Positions 31,522 through 43,093 of a stretch of DNA of 64,000 bases are shown one piece after another. How positions within the stretch are numbered: the first letter of the stretch is position 1; each line of letters opens with the position of its first letter. Location: positions 9,186,652-9,250,651 of the forward strand of contig NC_063444.1 in assembly GCF_020379485.1 (NCBI RefSeq), read 5' to 3'. This stretch comes from Brassica napus. Lineage: Eukaryota; Streptophyta; Magnoliopsida; Brassicales; Brassicaceae. The notes under the pieces are model-generated. The model was not told the DNA's origin, made no database searches, and saw only the letters and a program-made list of their open reading frames with translations. A program made the translations under genes and the position numbers.

Positions 31522-31869
31522 ATCATCACGTTTTACCCGTTTTCTTTTAAGCTAATAATGTTTCAGCTTTTCGTTTCTTTTGTTGGGTCTTCTTATTTAT
31601 GTTCTAAGAGTTTGCATCTTTGTATCAGGGATAAGTTACTTGTCCTGTCTTTATATAATATTACTAATTTATAATCACCAGTTTGTTGTGTGTTTCATAA
31701 GTTCATAACTGATGAGTCAGAGAGATATCTATGTGTTTCAAGTGTTTATGTATTTCTCTGTTTTAGCCTATTCTTTGTTTTAAATAGCGCCTAATCACAT
31801 TATGTGAGAAGAGAGTTTGTATTTATTAAGTTAAATGACTTCCGACCTAAAACCAATGAGTGATAAATA
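31522..31869. other. 3' flank of Dof gene 1
   Basis: Untranslated and flanking sequence, homologous in part to 43094-43440 and 60914-61230 after Dof genes 2 and 3 (for example TTTTACCCGTTTTCT, TTGCATCTTTGT). No further gene. Confidence 0.5.
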
Positions 31870-32672
31870 TAGTAGAACCTCTGTAAACTAATACTCGATA
31901 AATTAATAATCTCTATAAATTAATAAATTTTGTCGGTTCCGACTTGGGTCGGTTCAAAATTTGACACAAATCGATAAAATAATAAGATAATATTTTTTAG
32001 AAAATTCTATGTAAATACATGGTCCCATTAAAATTATAAATTAATAATTTATATGCATACATATTTTATGTAAGTAAGAATCTATTATTATATTGTTTGT
32101 TTTATATTCACAATAAAATTATCTTTATATTCTCTTAATATTTAATATATTTTTGATGTGATTTAATAATATTATATCTAAAAAACTACACTTAAGTTCT
32201 ATGCAATATATATTATACTCCTTTTATTTCTGAATAAGTGTCACTAAGACAATTTTCACACAGAATAAGAAAGTTGTTGAAATATATGAAAATTATTATT
32301 ATTAATTACACCTCTCTAGCCAATAGTATTTGTTATCAATGCAATTTGCAATTAGTTTTCAGCTGAAAGTAAGTATAATTTGCATTGAAATTGTAAAGTG
32401 ACACTTTTTGTGTAACAAAAAAAAATGTTAGAATAACATTTATTATGAAACAGAGGGAGTATACACCAAATAATATAATAAAATTAATATAAATGTTAAA
32501 TTTCAAAAAATAACAATTATTTTCTATACACTAAAATCAAAAAAAAAATTATCTTAGAATAAATATATCTTAAAATAAGAAATCTAAATAAGCTAATTTT
32601 TGTAAATTAATATCTCTATAAATTAATAAAATTTCAAAGTCCCAACATTATTAATTTATAGAGGTTTTACTG
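31870..32672. mobile_element. TIR element with AGTARAACCTCTRTAAA ends, carrying a nested MITE
   Basis: The left end AGTAGAACCTCTGTAAACTA and the right end (reverse complement) AGTAAAACCTCTATAAATTA form inverted repeats, with subterminal TCTATAAATTAATAA copies. About 800 bp, AT-rich and without an ORF. A Stowaway MITE (32218-32459) sits inside it, so this element is older. I could not find a convincing target duplication; it is a non-autonomous DNA transposon of unassigned superfamily. Confidence 0.6.
32218..32459. mobile_element. Stowaway-type MITE nested in the 31870 element
   Basis: It lies between TA sites, starts CTCCTTTTATTTCTGAATAAG and ends ATGAAACAGAGGGAG. About 242 bp, no ORF. Confidence 0.75.
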
Positions 32673-32698
32673 TAAATTGACACTATTTCTCTTATATA

Positions 32699-33979
32699 TC
32701 TATATTATTAAAAGAGAAGTACCCATTTGAAAATGTTCTTACTTCATTAATTAAACTCCCTATTTTTTAACTTGTCTTTTTCAGTTGCATTTATGAAATA
32801 TCCTAAAACAAATAAAATTGTCTAATTTATTACTTGTCTTTTCAGTTACATTAATGAAATATGCTTAAATGAATTTAAACTTCATATTTTATTGTTTGTC
32901 TTTTTCAATTACCTTAATGAAATATCCTTAAATAAATTTGGACATAAAGTCATTTAATCAACCAAAAAAACTCATGAGTTATCTTTACGTGCATAATTTT
33001 AATAATGGAGATTTTAAAATACGTGCATCATTAAAATGTTACCTAAAACATGCAACACTAATATATAACATGCATCAATAAAACTAGAATTTGACTCACA
33101 CAATTGTACGGATATTATTTTCAGTTTATTAAATTTAAAAATAATTATTTATTCAAAAAATATTTAAGAAAGGCTATGTTTTTAAAAATTATATGGTATT
33201 ATTTGCTCATAACTCATTTGTCATTTGCTAAATTGTTAGAAAGAAAATTTTAGCATAATATAATTCAGTTGTCATTTGCTAAATTTATGGTTTTTATTTA
33301 TATTTTTAATTATTTAATTATAATATTTTCATTTTATATTTGAAAGATAAATGAATTTTCTTTCAAACAATATTTTTGTAAATGTATTTTTTTAAAAGCT
33401 AATCAATTTAAATTGTTATTATCATTGAATATACTTATTTTTGACATAATTTGAGTTTTCGTTTACATCAAAATTTATCATATTTTAGGATAATTTTAAT
33501 TTAAAATGTAATTTTCATATTTTTCAAACAAATTCTAAAAATATTTTTTAAATATTTTGTTATAATTTTTTTAAAAAATATTGATTTACATTTCAAATAA
33601 AAAGGTAAAGATATTAAAAATATTCTAATTAAAATATGTAAAATTTAATATAGTTTTAAGGAAATGGTCAAAATAAAAAAATTACACATAAAAAAAATCA
33701 TGATTTTTGTTAACTGGATGGATCATTATTTATATGATATCGCACACAAAAGAAAAATTTATGTTTTTACAATTATCTAATTAACTCTATATACTCATTT
33801 TTTAAAATATTTTTATATGATATCACACATTCGTAAAAAAAATAAATAGTTTAAGATGCAAAAAAAATATTTACTTAATGAATATAATATGAACGAATAT
33901 TACAAATACATCATTTAATAAAATAAATAATTAAAAATTGAAAATTTATACCCGCGCTAGCGCGCGGATCAGGGTCTAG
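32699..33979 (+). mobile_element. Non-autonomous Helitron
   Basis: It starts TCTATATTATTAAAAGAGAAG and ends with a GC hairpin (CCGCGC-TAGC-GCGCGG, 33952-33968) followed a few bases later by CTAG (33976-33979). The flanks are A (32698) and T (33980), the AT insertion site of Helitrons. 1281 bp, very AT-rich, with no Rep/helicase ORF. Confidence 0.9.
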
Positions 33980-34118
33980 TATTACTTAATATCTTTCAAA
34001 ACTTTCTATGTTAGATGTTTGTCTTTAATAAGCTTTTTCAAGACGATGATTCTTTGATCATCAATCATGAAATATTTCTATGTATAATATATTTTTTTTT
34101 GTCATCTACTTTATAGAC

Positions 34119-37100
34119 TCATATGGACTCTGTGAACCAAACTGGGAGATCTTGATCCATGTGAACTACAAAAGACGTTTCTTTCCTAGCGCTACGGGCT
34201 AAGCTATCCGCCTGCTTGTTCTGCGTTCTTGGGACATAGATAATCTCTGCACAGGAAAAACTCTCCTTCAAGCTGTTTATATCTTCCAAATAACTTGCAA
34301 ATGCTGGTCAATCCTCTGGTGTTGAAACCATCTTCACCAATTGAGAACAATCCGTTGCAAACGTAACCTGAAATTGTCGTAAGTTTTTCATACATTCCAT
34401 TGCCCATAACAAAGCTTCCATTTCTGCATGAAGTGGAGAAAGGGACGCCCGGACATTCCTTGCACCCATCAAACCCACAAATCCCTCTAGAGTATTATAC
34501 CATCATTGTCCTGAGAAAATATCATTGTCTTTCCAGGAACCATCCGTAAAACACCATCTTCCCGGGATTGACGGAAGAACCGTTGCACCAACCTGTTGAA
34601 CTCTCTTTTCGTCAGTCAGAATTTGCGACTCAGCCCAAAGCTTTGATTTCGTATCAGCCAGTTTAAGGGTATCTAGCGAATCTACATCCATATTACTAAA
34701 GACATTATTATTTCTTCCCTTCCAAATATACCATAGTATCCATGCAAACTGATGATCCTCCATCTGTGGAAGCACTCTCCAAAAAAGAGGATCCATGTTC
34801 ACAAAGAGGGAACTTGTCGGAAACATATTTGGATTTGTTGGAATCTTTGAAAGAGCCCATGTCTGAAGTGCAGGAGGGCATTCAAAAACCACATGGTTGA
34901 TTGATTCCTCCTCCGCACCACATCTTGCACACACAATGTCTCCGGGTATCTCTCGCTTATGCAGATTTTTCTTGACTGCTATACACCCTGTCACCAATTG
35001 CCATAGGAAATGTTTAATCTTTGGTGGACACCGTATTTTCCAGCAATGTGCCTTCAAAATATCCACCGTAGGTCCAAACACTACTGGTGGTTTTTCCCTA
35101 TCTGGATATATCCTTTCCACCTGATATCCAGATTTAACCGTGTATTTTCCATTATTTGTGAAATGCCATCCATCTTTGTCTGCCATCCGAGTCCTACTCA
35201 AAGGTATACTCTCTATTAATTTCACATCCTGTGGGTCCACCAAAGCCCGAATCGCCTGCGAATTCCATCTTCGCAAATGAGGATCAATAAGCGAATCCAC
35301 TGTAAGGTCTGAGTAAAGATTGTGTTGATTTTTATTTGCTGGTCTCGGGCGAGTGGTTGGGAGCCAAGGATCATTCCATACAGATATGGAGGATCCTGTT
35401 CCCACCCTTTTGATTAGTTCTTTGCTTACCAGAGATCTAGCAGAAACAATACTCCGCCAACCATAAGACGAAGAGTATGAACGAATCGGTTCCAGGGGTG
35501 AAGCATTCCTGTAATACCGACCTTTAAAAACTCTAGAAAATAGAGTATCTGGCTTTTCTATCAGCCGCCATAATTGTTTGCCAAGCATTGCAGTGTTAAA
35601 GTCAGTGATATCTTTAAACCCTAAACCTCCATCTTCCTTACTTACACATACTTTGTCCCATGATTTCCAATGCGTTCCTCTTGTGCTACCGCTTGGGCTC
35701 CACCAAAACTGAGCTACCGCACTCGTCAATTTTTTTGCAGTAGCCTTGGGTAAACGATAGCGCGACATCACATGATTTGGCAAAGCCGTAATCACGGATT
35801 TGATGATCACCTCCTTTCCTCCTTTTGTAAAGAACTTAAAAGTCCAACCATTGACCCTATTATTTAATCGTTCCTGAACAAAGACAAAAACTTGTATCTT
35901 AGAACCTCCAAGACTCTCCGGTAATCCTAAGTATGTTCCCATTCCTCCCAAATTTTGAATGCCCAAAACATCCCTTAGCTCCTGTTTGACAGATTCTTCA
36001 ATTTTGTGTCCAAATTGAATTGAAGACTTATCAAAGTTTATAAGTTGACCCGAAACTTTCTCATATTCCTTTAATATCCTTAGAATAGTATGACACTCCT
36101 CCTTTTGAGCTTTGCAGAAGAAGAGACTATCATCCGCAAAAAGCAGATGTGATATTGATGGGCATGCCCTGGCCACCTTTATTCCTGTTAATTGTTTCTC
36201 CCTCTCCGCCTTCTTAATATTTGATATCAGAGTCTCAGTACACAGAATGAATAAATAGGGAGATAAAGGATCTCCTTGTCGTAAGCCCCTCTGTGGTATA
36301 ATAAGTCCTTTTGGTTGGCCATTCAAAAGAACCCGATATTGAACTGATGATATGCATTCCACCATTAGTTTAATCCAATGCTCATGGAACCCCATCTTTT
36401 GTAATAATGCCTTAATAAATGTCCATTCAACCCGATCATAAGCCTTACTCATATACGTTTTGACTGCCATATACTTGCCTTTACACGCCTCATTAGTCCG
36501 TAATCCATGAAACATTTCCTGTGCTATAAGGATATTATCAGAGATCAGTCGCCCTGCCACAAATGCCGATTGCGTTTCTGAAACTAGGGAAGGCAGCAAT
36601 ACCTTCAGCCGCTGAAACAAAACTTTCGAAATAATCTTATACCCTACATTACATAAGCTGATAGGTCGCAACTCCGTCATCCTTGTAGGTCTCTCCGTCT
36701 TTGGAATCATGCAAATATTAGTAATATTTAACCTTGAATTCATTTCTCCAAACACCAAAAAATCATTCACCATCTCCACCAAATCCCCTTTAATAATATG
36801 CCATGAATGTTGAAAAAACAGAGCTGTCATGCCATCCGGTCCTGGTGCCTTCTCAGGATGCATCATAAACAGAGCCTCTCTGACTTCCTCCTCTGTCGCT
36901 ATGCTCAATAATCGTTGATTCATCTGTGGAGTTATACCCGGTGTTACCTCAGAGAGAAACGCATCAAACTCCGATGGAGAGGTAGTAGTAAATAAATCCT
37001 CAAAATATTCAACCGCCACTCTCTCTATTCCAATGTCCTCTGTAACCCAATTTCCTTCCCCGTCATGTAACCCAACTATCCTATTCCGGACCCTTCGTTG

Positions 37101-38192
37101 CTTAGTTAAAGCGTGATAGAATTTTGTATTGAGATCTCCAGATGAATACCACATATTTCTACTTTTCTGATGCCAATACTCTTCCTCATCCTTATATGCC
37201 TCTTGTAGCTTCCAGGACACCTCAATAATATCCTCTTGAGTTCTGGTATCATCTGTTTGTACCTCTTCCAACGCTCTCTGTAATTCCGATATTTTTTCCT
37301 TCCCATAAGGTGGATTATTTTTCCTCCATTTGGCTATCTCACGGCGACAGTTACTAATTTGTTCCACTATACCCGGTCTTATGTCTCCATTATTATCAGA
37401 CCATCCCAGTGTGATTGATTCGATAAGACCTTCCTTACCAACCCATCTTTTATCGAATCGAAACTGGCCTTTCCTCTTGGGGACTTTATCTTCTAGATAA
37501 GCCACCACAGGACGATGATCCGATGCCACCATCCCTAGATATTATGTATAAGAGCAGGGAAAAAGCGTATGTCATTCTTCATTTGCTAACGCCCGATCTA
37601 ACCGACATCTAACCATAACTGCCCCTTTGCCCTTACCCCTCCTTCCTTGCCATGACAACTTATTTCCTTTAGCCGGAAACTCAAGTAAACCACAATTCCT
37701 TATCATATTATTAAAAGGAACAAATGAACTCGCACTCCGTAACCCTCCCCCTTCCTTTTCATGATTTCCTGTAATCTCATTTAAATCACCAATAATAAAC
37801 CAAGGTTCTGAACGTGAAATTCCATATCTGGTTAATCGTTCCCACACTTGTTCACGCAAGCCTTGCACTGGTTCTCCATACACAAACGTCATATAAACCA
37901 TTTTCCCAAGAGCCACTGCTTCCACATCTATCATTCGGTTACTTGAATATAACACGTTAACCTGATACTCATTATTATAATAAAGCGCTAATCCACCACT
38001 TCTTCCAACCGGATCCACTGTGACCAAATTATCAAATCCGAAATGACCTTGAAATTTCTGGACAAACCCAAAATCTTGCTTTGTCTCCGATAAAAATAAA
38101 AAATCCGGTTTGTGTTTATGCCATATCTCCGTTAAATAACTTATCGTCCACTTACTTCCTACTCCTCGGCAATTCCAACTTAATATTCTCAT
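34119..38192 (-). pseudogene. LINE ORF2: AP-endonuclease, reverse transcriptase, RNase H
   Basis: A single frame of 1358 codons runs from ATG 38192 to the TGA at 34119. Residues 1-206 are an apurinic-like endonuclease (ILSWNCRGVGSK, SETK, GDLNE, later SDHRPVVAYL). The reverse transcriptase follows, with HLLFADDSLFF as the catalytic box. A zf-RVT region (HFLWQLVTGC..., CARCGAEEESINHVVFECP) and an RNase H with FTDGSW, LHAEMEA, FATDCSQ and KQADSLAR come last. Nonsense codons lie at about 37574 and 37545 (between endonuclease and RT), 34503 and about 34285 (both in RNase H). No frameshift was noticed. The RT block 34503-37532 alone is open for 1009 codons. The protein nicks target DNA and primes cDNA synthesis there. 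Confidence 0.9.
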
Positions 38193-39233
38193 TTAAAAAA
38201 CTCTTTTAAGCTGGCGAAAGTGGGTGTAATGAAACCCTGAGTTCTCCCCAAAAGTGACCAAAGAAAAACCGTGTTGCCAATAAAATAACACTAGACCAAT
38301 CAAATATATTTTCTTTAATTCTACTATCCAATACCACATTACATATTCCACATGAGAGCCAATAATGAGTTCCTCAAACTGTTGCCACTTTTCTAAGAGA
38401 ACCATGACTCCCAGCACATAAGCGGACCACACATTTATATGCATTCTGATATCAATGCCGCTGATCCAGGGAACAAAATATGCCCTGATCCTTAAACCAC
38501 TCCACCAAGCGAAAACCAAATACCTCCAGACCCAAGTGTCCCCCCTGGAATCTGATCTTGAAGAAACCATATCGCAACAAAAGTAGCAACAAGCAAAAAC
38601 CCATTTATTCCCAACCAACCAAGAGACAACAATACATACCGAAGTCAAAAGCCTACTAAGATACCAAGAAACCACAACAAAATAATATAGATAAAACGTG
38701 TTATCATTGTCCCACCTGTGTCCATGAACCAATAACCCCAATTCAAAACAAATATAACTCCCTATATCCTTAGGTTCACCACCAGTTTCATGCATCAGTC
38801 CCTTCATCGAGTAGCCTACTACATCAGAGACAACCTCTATATTCACATACCACCAACAACATAAAGCACCATTTTTATTCCAAAAATTAAAAAATAACAA
38901 CAACCACAATACGAAAAGACAAAACCACAGACCCTTAGCTGCAACTAAAACACAACTGCCCATAAGGCTAACCAATAAAAGGATCCAAATCAAAACTTTA
39001 AGATCAGAGCCAATACCATCAGAGATCTGCGATTTCGTGTTAATGATGATCGAAATCTGACCCAGATCGCTCATAATCCTGTCTTTCCTTAATATCCCGA
39101 GATTCCCTTCGCCCACAACCACCAAATCTGGAGACGATCTCCGATACCATTCACCATTATTGTCAACATAACCCTTGTCTCTTCCCGAACACTCCTCTTT
39201 ACCAATACCAGGATCCCATCTTCGCAAAATCAT
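38193..39233 (-). CDS. 346-codon ORF immediately upstream and in frame with LINE ORF2
   Basis: The ORF ends in TAA directly followed by the ORF2 ATG in the same frame. Its first 60 residues are hydrophilic (RRWDPGIGKEECSGRDKGYV); the remainder is Trp/Cys/Phe/Val-rich with many hydrophobic stretches. I recognise no domain, and in particular no DUF4283 or zinc knuckle. The odd composition reflects G/T-rich DNA and may mean this is untranslated linker that happens to be open. Its length in a region with TAA/TAG-poor composition weakens the case for selection. It may include the tail of the original ORF1. Confidence 0.35.
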   Translation of the reverse strand: MILRRWDPGIGKEECSGRDKGYVDNNGEWYRRSSPDLVVVGEGNLGILRKDRIMSDLGQISIIINTKSQISDGIGSDLKVLIWILLLVSLMGSCVLVAAKGLWFCLFVLWLLLFFNFWNKNGALCCWWYVNIEVVSDVVGYSMKGLMHETGGEPKDIGSYICFELGLLVHGHRWDNDNTFYLYYFVVVSWYLSRLLTSVCIVVSWLVGNKWVFACCYFCCDMVSSRSDSRGDTWVWRYLVFAWWSGLRIRAYFVPWISGIDIRMHINVWSAYVLGVMVLLEKWQQFEELIIGSHVEYVMWYWIVELKKIYLIGLVLFYWQHGFSLVTFGENSGFHYTHFRQLKRVF

Positions 39234-39399
39234 TTTGAAAACCTAGATCGCCATTCGCGTCGCCATTCTCACATGTTTAACTTAAGCATGTATAATATTA
39301 CAAAATTTACATAAAATTTATATATACTATTACAAAAATAAAAAAATATTAAATAAATTAATTTATATATATATATATTACTATTTTTGAAATAGTTAT

Positions 39400-39560
39400 T
39401 AATAAATCTTACGGATCCGGATATCCGGACTAAAAAATTAAGATATCCGGATCCGGATTCAGCCCCTCCAGATATCCGGATTTTCGGATCGGATCGGATC
39501 CGGATCGAATCTCGGATCGAATCCGGATCTCGGATAAAAGTCTCAGGCCTAGCTATTGTA
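39400..39560. repeat. GGATCCGGATATCC-type repeat cluster
   Basis: A dense run of short palindromic words (GGATCC, ATATCCGG, CGGATCGGATCCGGATC) ends near 39540. Similar CCGAACCC/GGATCC-rich blocks mark the ends of a DNA-transposon-like repeat at 43640-45095 and 45830-46045. This is probably the end of a related decayed element. Confidence 0.45.
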
Positions 39561-40092
39561 TTACTCTGTTTTCAGTTATTCATCTACAATTTGCAAATAT
39601 ACAGTTTTGAGTTTTTGTTCTTCCGTTTAACTTTTCGAATGTTTTTTTTCATTACCTTGGAGGAAATTTTGATAAATCCCTTATAAAGTGATATATGGGA
39701 GATGTATCAAAATAGGTTACTCGATATATAAACCTTTTTTTTGGTTGTCAACTATATAATGTTTACTCTTATTGCTTAACTAATGTCTTTAAAAATCAAC
39801 AGCTTTCCACACCATATGGAAAATGGAAGAAAGTAGAGAGCGAGGGGGACACAGCTATGATGATCCTGAGCGGTTTATTTTCAGTTTTGGATTGAGTGTT
39901 ACAACTGTATTCCAAAGTTGTGGCTATATACACTGGACACATGTATTTGATTTAAAGACTCTATGTATATATTCGCTACTCAATTCTCCTTGCCACCTCT
40001 TGTTTTCAGTTTTACATTCCGGTTAGGCCAGGGACGACGAGTGAAGTAAGTTTGAGTAATTTCATGTAGTACAGAGAATGATAAGCAACGAA

Positions 40093-40163
40093 GCACCAGT
40101 GGTCTAGTGGTAGAATAGTACCCTGCCACGGTACAGACCCGGGTTCGATTCCCTGCTGGTGCA
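40093..40163 (+). tRNA. tRNA-Gly (GCC anticodon)
   Basis: 71 nt, folding as a cloverleaf. The acceptor GCACCAG pairs with CTGGTGC with discriminator A. The D arm contains TAGTGGTAGAATAGTA. The anticodon loop CTGCCAC gives GCC. The T loop is TTCGATT. No intron. The T stem has one mismatch (CCGGG against CCCTG, where CCCGG is usual), so the gene may be slightly degenerate. It lies just upstream of the LEA relic at 40493, in gene-poor DNA with transposons on both sides. Confidence 0.9.
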
Positions 40164-40236
40164 TTTCCTTTGAGCTGTGAAGATAAATGGTTGATCCAAG
40201 GTTGGGTCCTTCGTTCTCATCTGATTTCCTTCCAGA

Positions 40237-40390
40237 TGACATCGCCTCCATACTGAGCTCTTTTATTTTCTCCTCTTCGGTTCATAAAAATTGAATTTAT
40301 TAAATGAATTTATTGACATCGCCTCCATACTGAGCTCTTTTATTTTCTCCTCTTCGGTTCATAAAAATTGAATTTATTAAATGAATTTAT
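40237..40390. repeat. Exact 77-bp tandem duplication
   Basis: The 77 bases at 40237-40313, beginning TGACATCGCCTCCATACTGA, are repeated without change at 40314-40390. It is non-coding and starts 74 bp after the tRNA gene. No mismatches means a very recent slippage or repair event, or an assembly artefact. Confidence 0.92.
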
Positions 40391-40492
40391 TAAAATCTCC
40401 ATGTTCCACGAAGAACAAACAAAGCAATGAAACTCATAACAACGAATTTAACAACATCAAACCAACTGGAAGTTTTATGTGTGTTTCTCCAG

Positions 40493-40656
40493 GGAATAGA
40501 TCATGTAGAGAAAGTCAAACTCGAGGGAAAATTTAGCTTACGGTTCAAAGAAATGGAGGGACTATGGCTGAAGCTGTGTTTTGTCCTGAAGAGGATGCGG
40601 GGAAAGCACGGGATGATAACGATAAAGGCGTAGAAGAGTTAATAAAATTGAACTAA
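40493..40656 (+). pseudogene. LEA gene relic (copy 2)
   Basis: It matches the start and end of exon 2 of the LEA gene at 22814-23428: a CTCCAG acceptor, a degenerate GGACGAGATCC-like start, ACGGTTCAAAGAAATGGAGGGA, then a direct jump to GAAGCTGTGTTTTGTCCTGA and the TAA region. The whole 11-mer repeat block is deleted and the frame is broken. The 3' flank is also homologous. It shows that LEA and Dof were duplicated together. Confidence 0.85.
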
Positions 40657-42280
40657 TGAGAGAAAGAGATCTATATGTATGTGTGTTTCCTTGTTTTCAA
40701 GTGTTTGATCTCTTCATGTATTGCTCTGTTCTTTAGCTGCGGTTAATCTCATGTATGTGTAGATGCATTGGTGTATAAATAAGATAAATCTATACTGTGG
40801 TTCAGTCTATAACCTCTTTTCTTACGGCAGTTCCGTCTATAATATTAATTTTAATATCAATCGCAATTTTGACCTGGTCTATTTGTAGTTGTTTTAACCA
40901 CGAGGAGTTTAGCTTTGGACTCTAATCTTCCACTAGGCCCATAATCATCATTTGCTAATATCAATAACACGGCATAAAGCATTTTTCCCACCGAATTTTG
41001 AATTAAGAGCACAACACCATCTATGCATGTGCATAAACCACTAGTCTACTACGTTCGGTGTTACTACTATTTGTTGTTCGATGGTCATAAAATTCATTTT
41101 GCTGTGGGGGTTCAGTACTTCGGTGACATCCTTTTTTGGCTTTTCAGCCGAGCTTGTTAACCGTTTCTTTTTTACTGCAAACCATCTTAATTTAATTTGA
41201 ATAAAAATCATAACCATTGTATTGTGGCACGAACCATTTAAAATAATAATAATAATAATAATAATAGACATTTTTGAACATAGTAGACTTTGGAGTATCT
41301 CTTTTTTCCCGCTTATTTCAACACTGAGATTTACCATGACTATATATAGATATATATACCTCAAAAGGGTGATACGTAGAGGTGCTTTGTGTTTTTGAAG
41401 ATAGATTACTTGATATCGTGTTTAGTTTGCCGGTCTTGAAAAATAGATGACTTGATACAAAAACCTTTTGTTATGAGTCTCTTGCTTTCTTGATACTCAT
41501 TTGCTTGCTATTTAGACCTTTCAATTCTCATCATCTGTATCCATTCTAATATGGTCAACTCTGAACACATACTATAATTTAGTTTCTTACGCACATTCCT
41601 TTTGGTATCTGGTATTTGGCATTGCCGTTTATTCTCACAAGATGTATCCACTTTATTTAGAAAAACTCCTAAACATATATTTATATCAATAAATTCTTAT
41701 GATGTGCCAGTAACAACATGTATAATTAAGTCTGATCTCTTAATAAATCACTAATAATTTTCTAGTAAAGTAAATTATCTAAGGGTTTTGTCGATTTCGA
41801 AAAATAAGGATTTCATATTAATATTTGACTATTTTTCCTCATATTAAATATTAGTTTTAACTAAAGCATTTCATTGTTTTAATCTGTTTAAAGATGAAAA
41901 ATCTTTTGAAGATATTAATATAGAAAAAATTACCTTCCACACCAATGAGACCGCGCGTGAGCTTACACGCTCGCAGATATTCTCTTTCATAATAAACACT
42001 TACAAATTACAATTGATTTGCCATTAATTGGCATTATACTCTCAATGCCCCTAGATCTTTTATGGTTATCTTAACTCATTTTCATATCTTAACTCTCTAA
42101 TTTTTATATACATCCAAGAGTTAAGAATAAGAGAGTCTTGGTTTTTGACTAATATTAGCCTAAGGTTTATTGTGTGAAGAAACCTTCAGATTCTATTAGT
42201 ACACAACCTCTGACACGTTTTGCTCATAATCTCAGTCTTTTAATAACAAGATGCATCTCTTCTTCAGTTTCCACGCCCCA
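40657..42280. other. Shared upstream flank of Dof gene 2, with an (AAT)n microsatellite
   Basis: Non-coding. Blocks match the flanks of the other units (23440-23780; 56270-56488 plus 59016-60110; 29290-30700). An (AAT)n run lies at 41242-41266. The sequence ACATTTTTGAACATAGTAGAC near 41268 is the empty counterpart of the Helitron site at 56488/59016. The conserved inverted repeat lies at 41953-41970. Confidence 0.6.
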
Positions 42281-42284
42281 AGAA

Positions 42285-42293
42285 TATATATAA
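42285..42293 (+). promoter_or_regulatory. TATA box of Dof gene 2
   Basis: TATATATAA lies about 70 bp upstream of the ATG at 42362, after TTTCCACGCCCCAAG, mirroring Dof gene 1. Confidence 0.7.
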
Positions 42294-42361
42294 GAGCCCC
42301 TCCACAACACCAAAGAGCATAACAACAACAACACCAAAACTAAGAAGAGCTCTTGAGAGAA

Positions 42362-43093
42362 ATGGATAACTCGAATGTGCTTGTTAGGGGAAACCGTCAA
42401 GTGAATGAAGAGAAGCCTCCTCCGCGAGTGTGTCCAAGGTGTAGCTCAGACAACACCAAGTTTTGTTTCTACAACAACTATAGAGTGACTCAACCTCGCT
42501 ACAACTGCAGGAACTGTCGCCGATTCTGGACTCATGGTGGAACTTTAAGGGACGTACCAATTGGTGGAAGAGCCCGCAAAATCAAGCGTATAGAACAGCC
42601 GTCTGTTTCTCAGGTGGTTCCTGATGAGATCCAGCAGGTTAATCATCACCAACCTTTCTCACATGTTCAAGAAACAACCCAGTTTCTTGAACCATTTGGT
42701 GGTTCTTATTCCTCCGCTGTTGTTGGGAACCATTTCAGTCCTTTGCCTGAAACTCATGGTGATATGATGCTTCCAACTCGAAGTATTCCACCGATGGATC
42801 TCTTTGATGGATTGTTTCACCAAGGTTATTACGGTGCTGGACTCAATAATTTTGTTGGTAATCATTTGATGAATCAATCAATTGGTGGACATGTTGATAA
42901 CTATAACAGTTACCGCGTGAACCAAGAGAATCCAAACATGCCAAACCAGAGCTTCACCAACACCATGATCATGAACCATAATGCCGGCACTAGTGAAAGA
43001 AGAGGATATCCAGGCATTGATCACATGAACAACAACAACAACAACAAGTCTGTGTTTAGATCCTCCTATCAGTTGGGGAAGCATGGTCCTTGA
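42362..43093 (+). CDS. Dof zinc-finger transcription factor 2 (DOF4.4-like)
   Basis: Single exon of 243 residues. The Dof domain near residues 22-70 has all four zinc cysteines ([36 protein letters not shown]) and keeps the usual YNNY and WTHGG, unlike gene 1. RKIKR after the finger is a likely nuclear-localisation signal. The tail is Asn-rich (NNNNN) and ends [10 protein letters not shown]. It should bind AAAG-core sites. It is closest to gene 1 in its 5' leader (GAGCATAACAACAACAACACC), so these two are probably the most recent duplicates. Confidence 0.9.
   Translation: MDNSNVLVRGNRQVNEEKPPPRVCPRCSSDNTKFCFYNNYRVTQPRYNCRNCRRFWTHGGTLRDVPIGGRARKIKRIEQPSVSQVVPDEIQQVNHHQPFSHVQETTQFLEPFGGSYSSAVVGNHFSPLPETHGDMMLPTRSIPPMDLFDGLFHQGYYGAGLNNFVGNHLMNQSIGGHVDNYNSYRVNQENPNMPNQSFTNTMIMNHNAGTSERRGYPGIDHMNNNNNNKSVFRSSYQLGKHGP

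Larger units (their letters stand above)
34091..39287 (-). mobile_element. LINE (L1-type non-LTR retrotransposon), nearly complete
   Basis: A 5.2-kb minus-strand element ends in a poly(A) tail (T-run at 34092-34100) and is flanked by the 11-bp duplication ATGTATAATAT (34080-34090 and 39288-39298). It contains a full ORF2 (34119-38192) with endonuclease, reverse transcriptase and RNase H regions, broken only by four nonsense codons and no frameshift. Upstream is an unusual 346-codon ORF. There is no DUF4283-type ORF1, so the copy is either 5'-truncated or of a type whose 5' part differs. It inserted 110 bp from a Helitron end. Confidence 0.9.
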
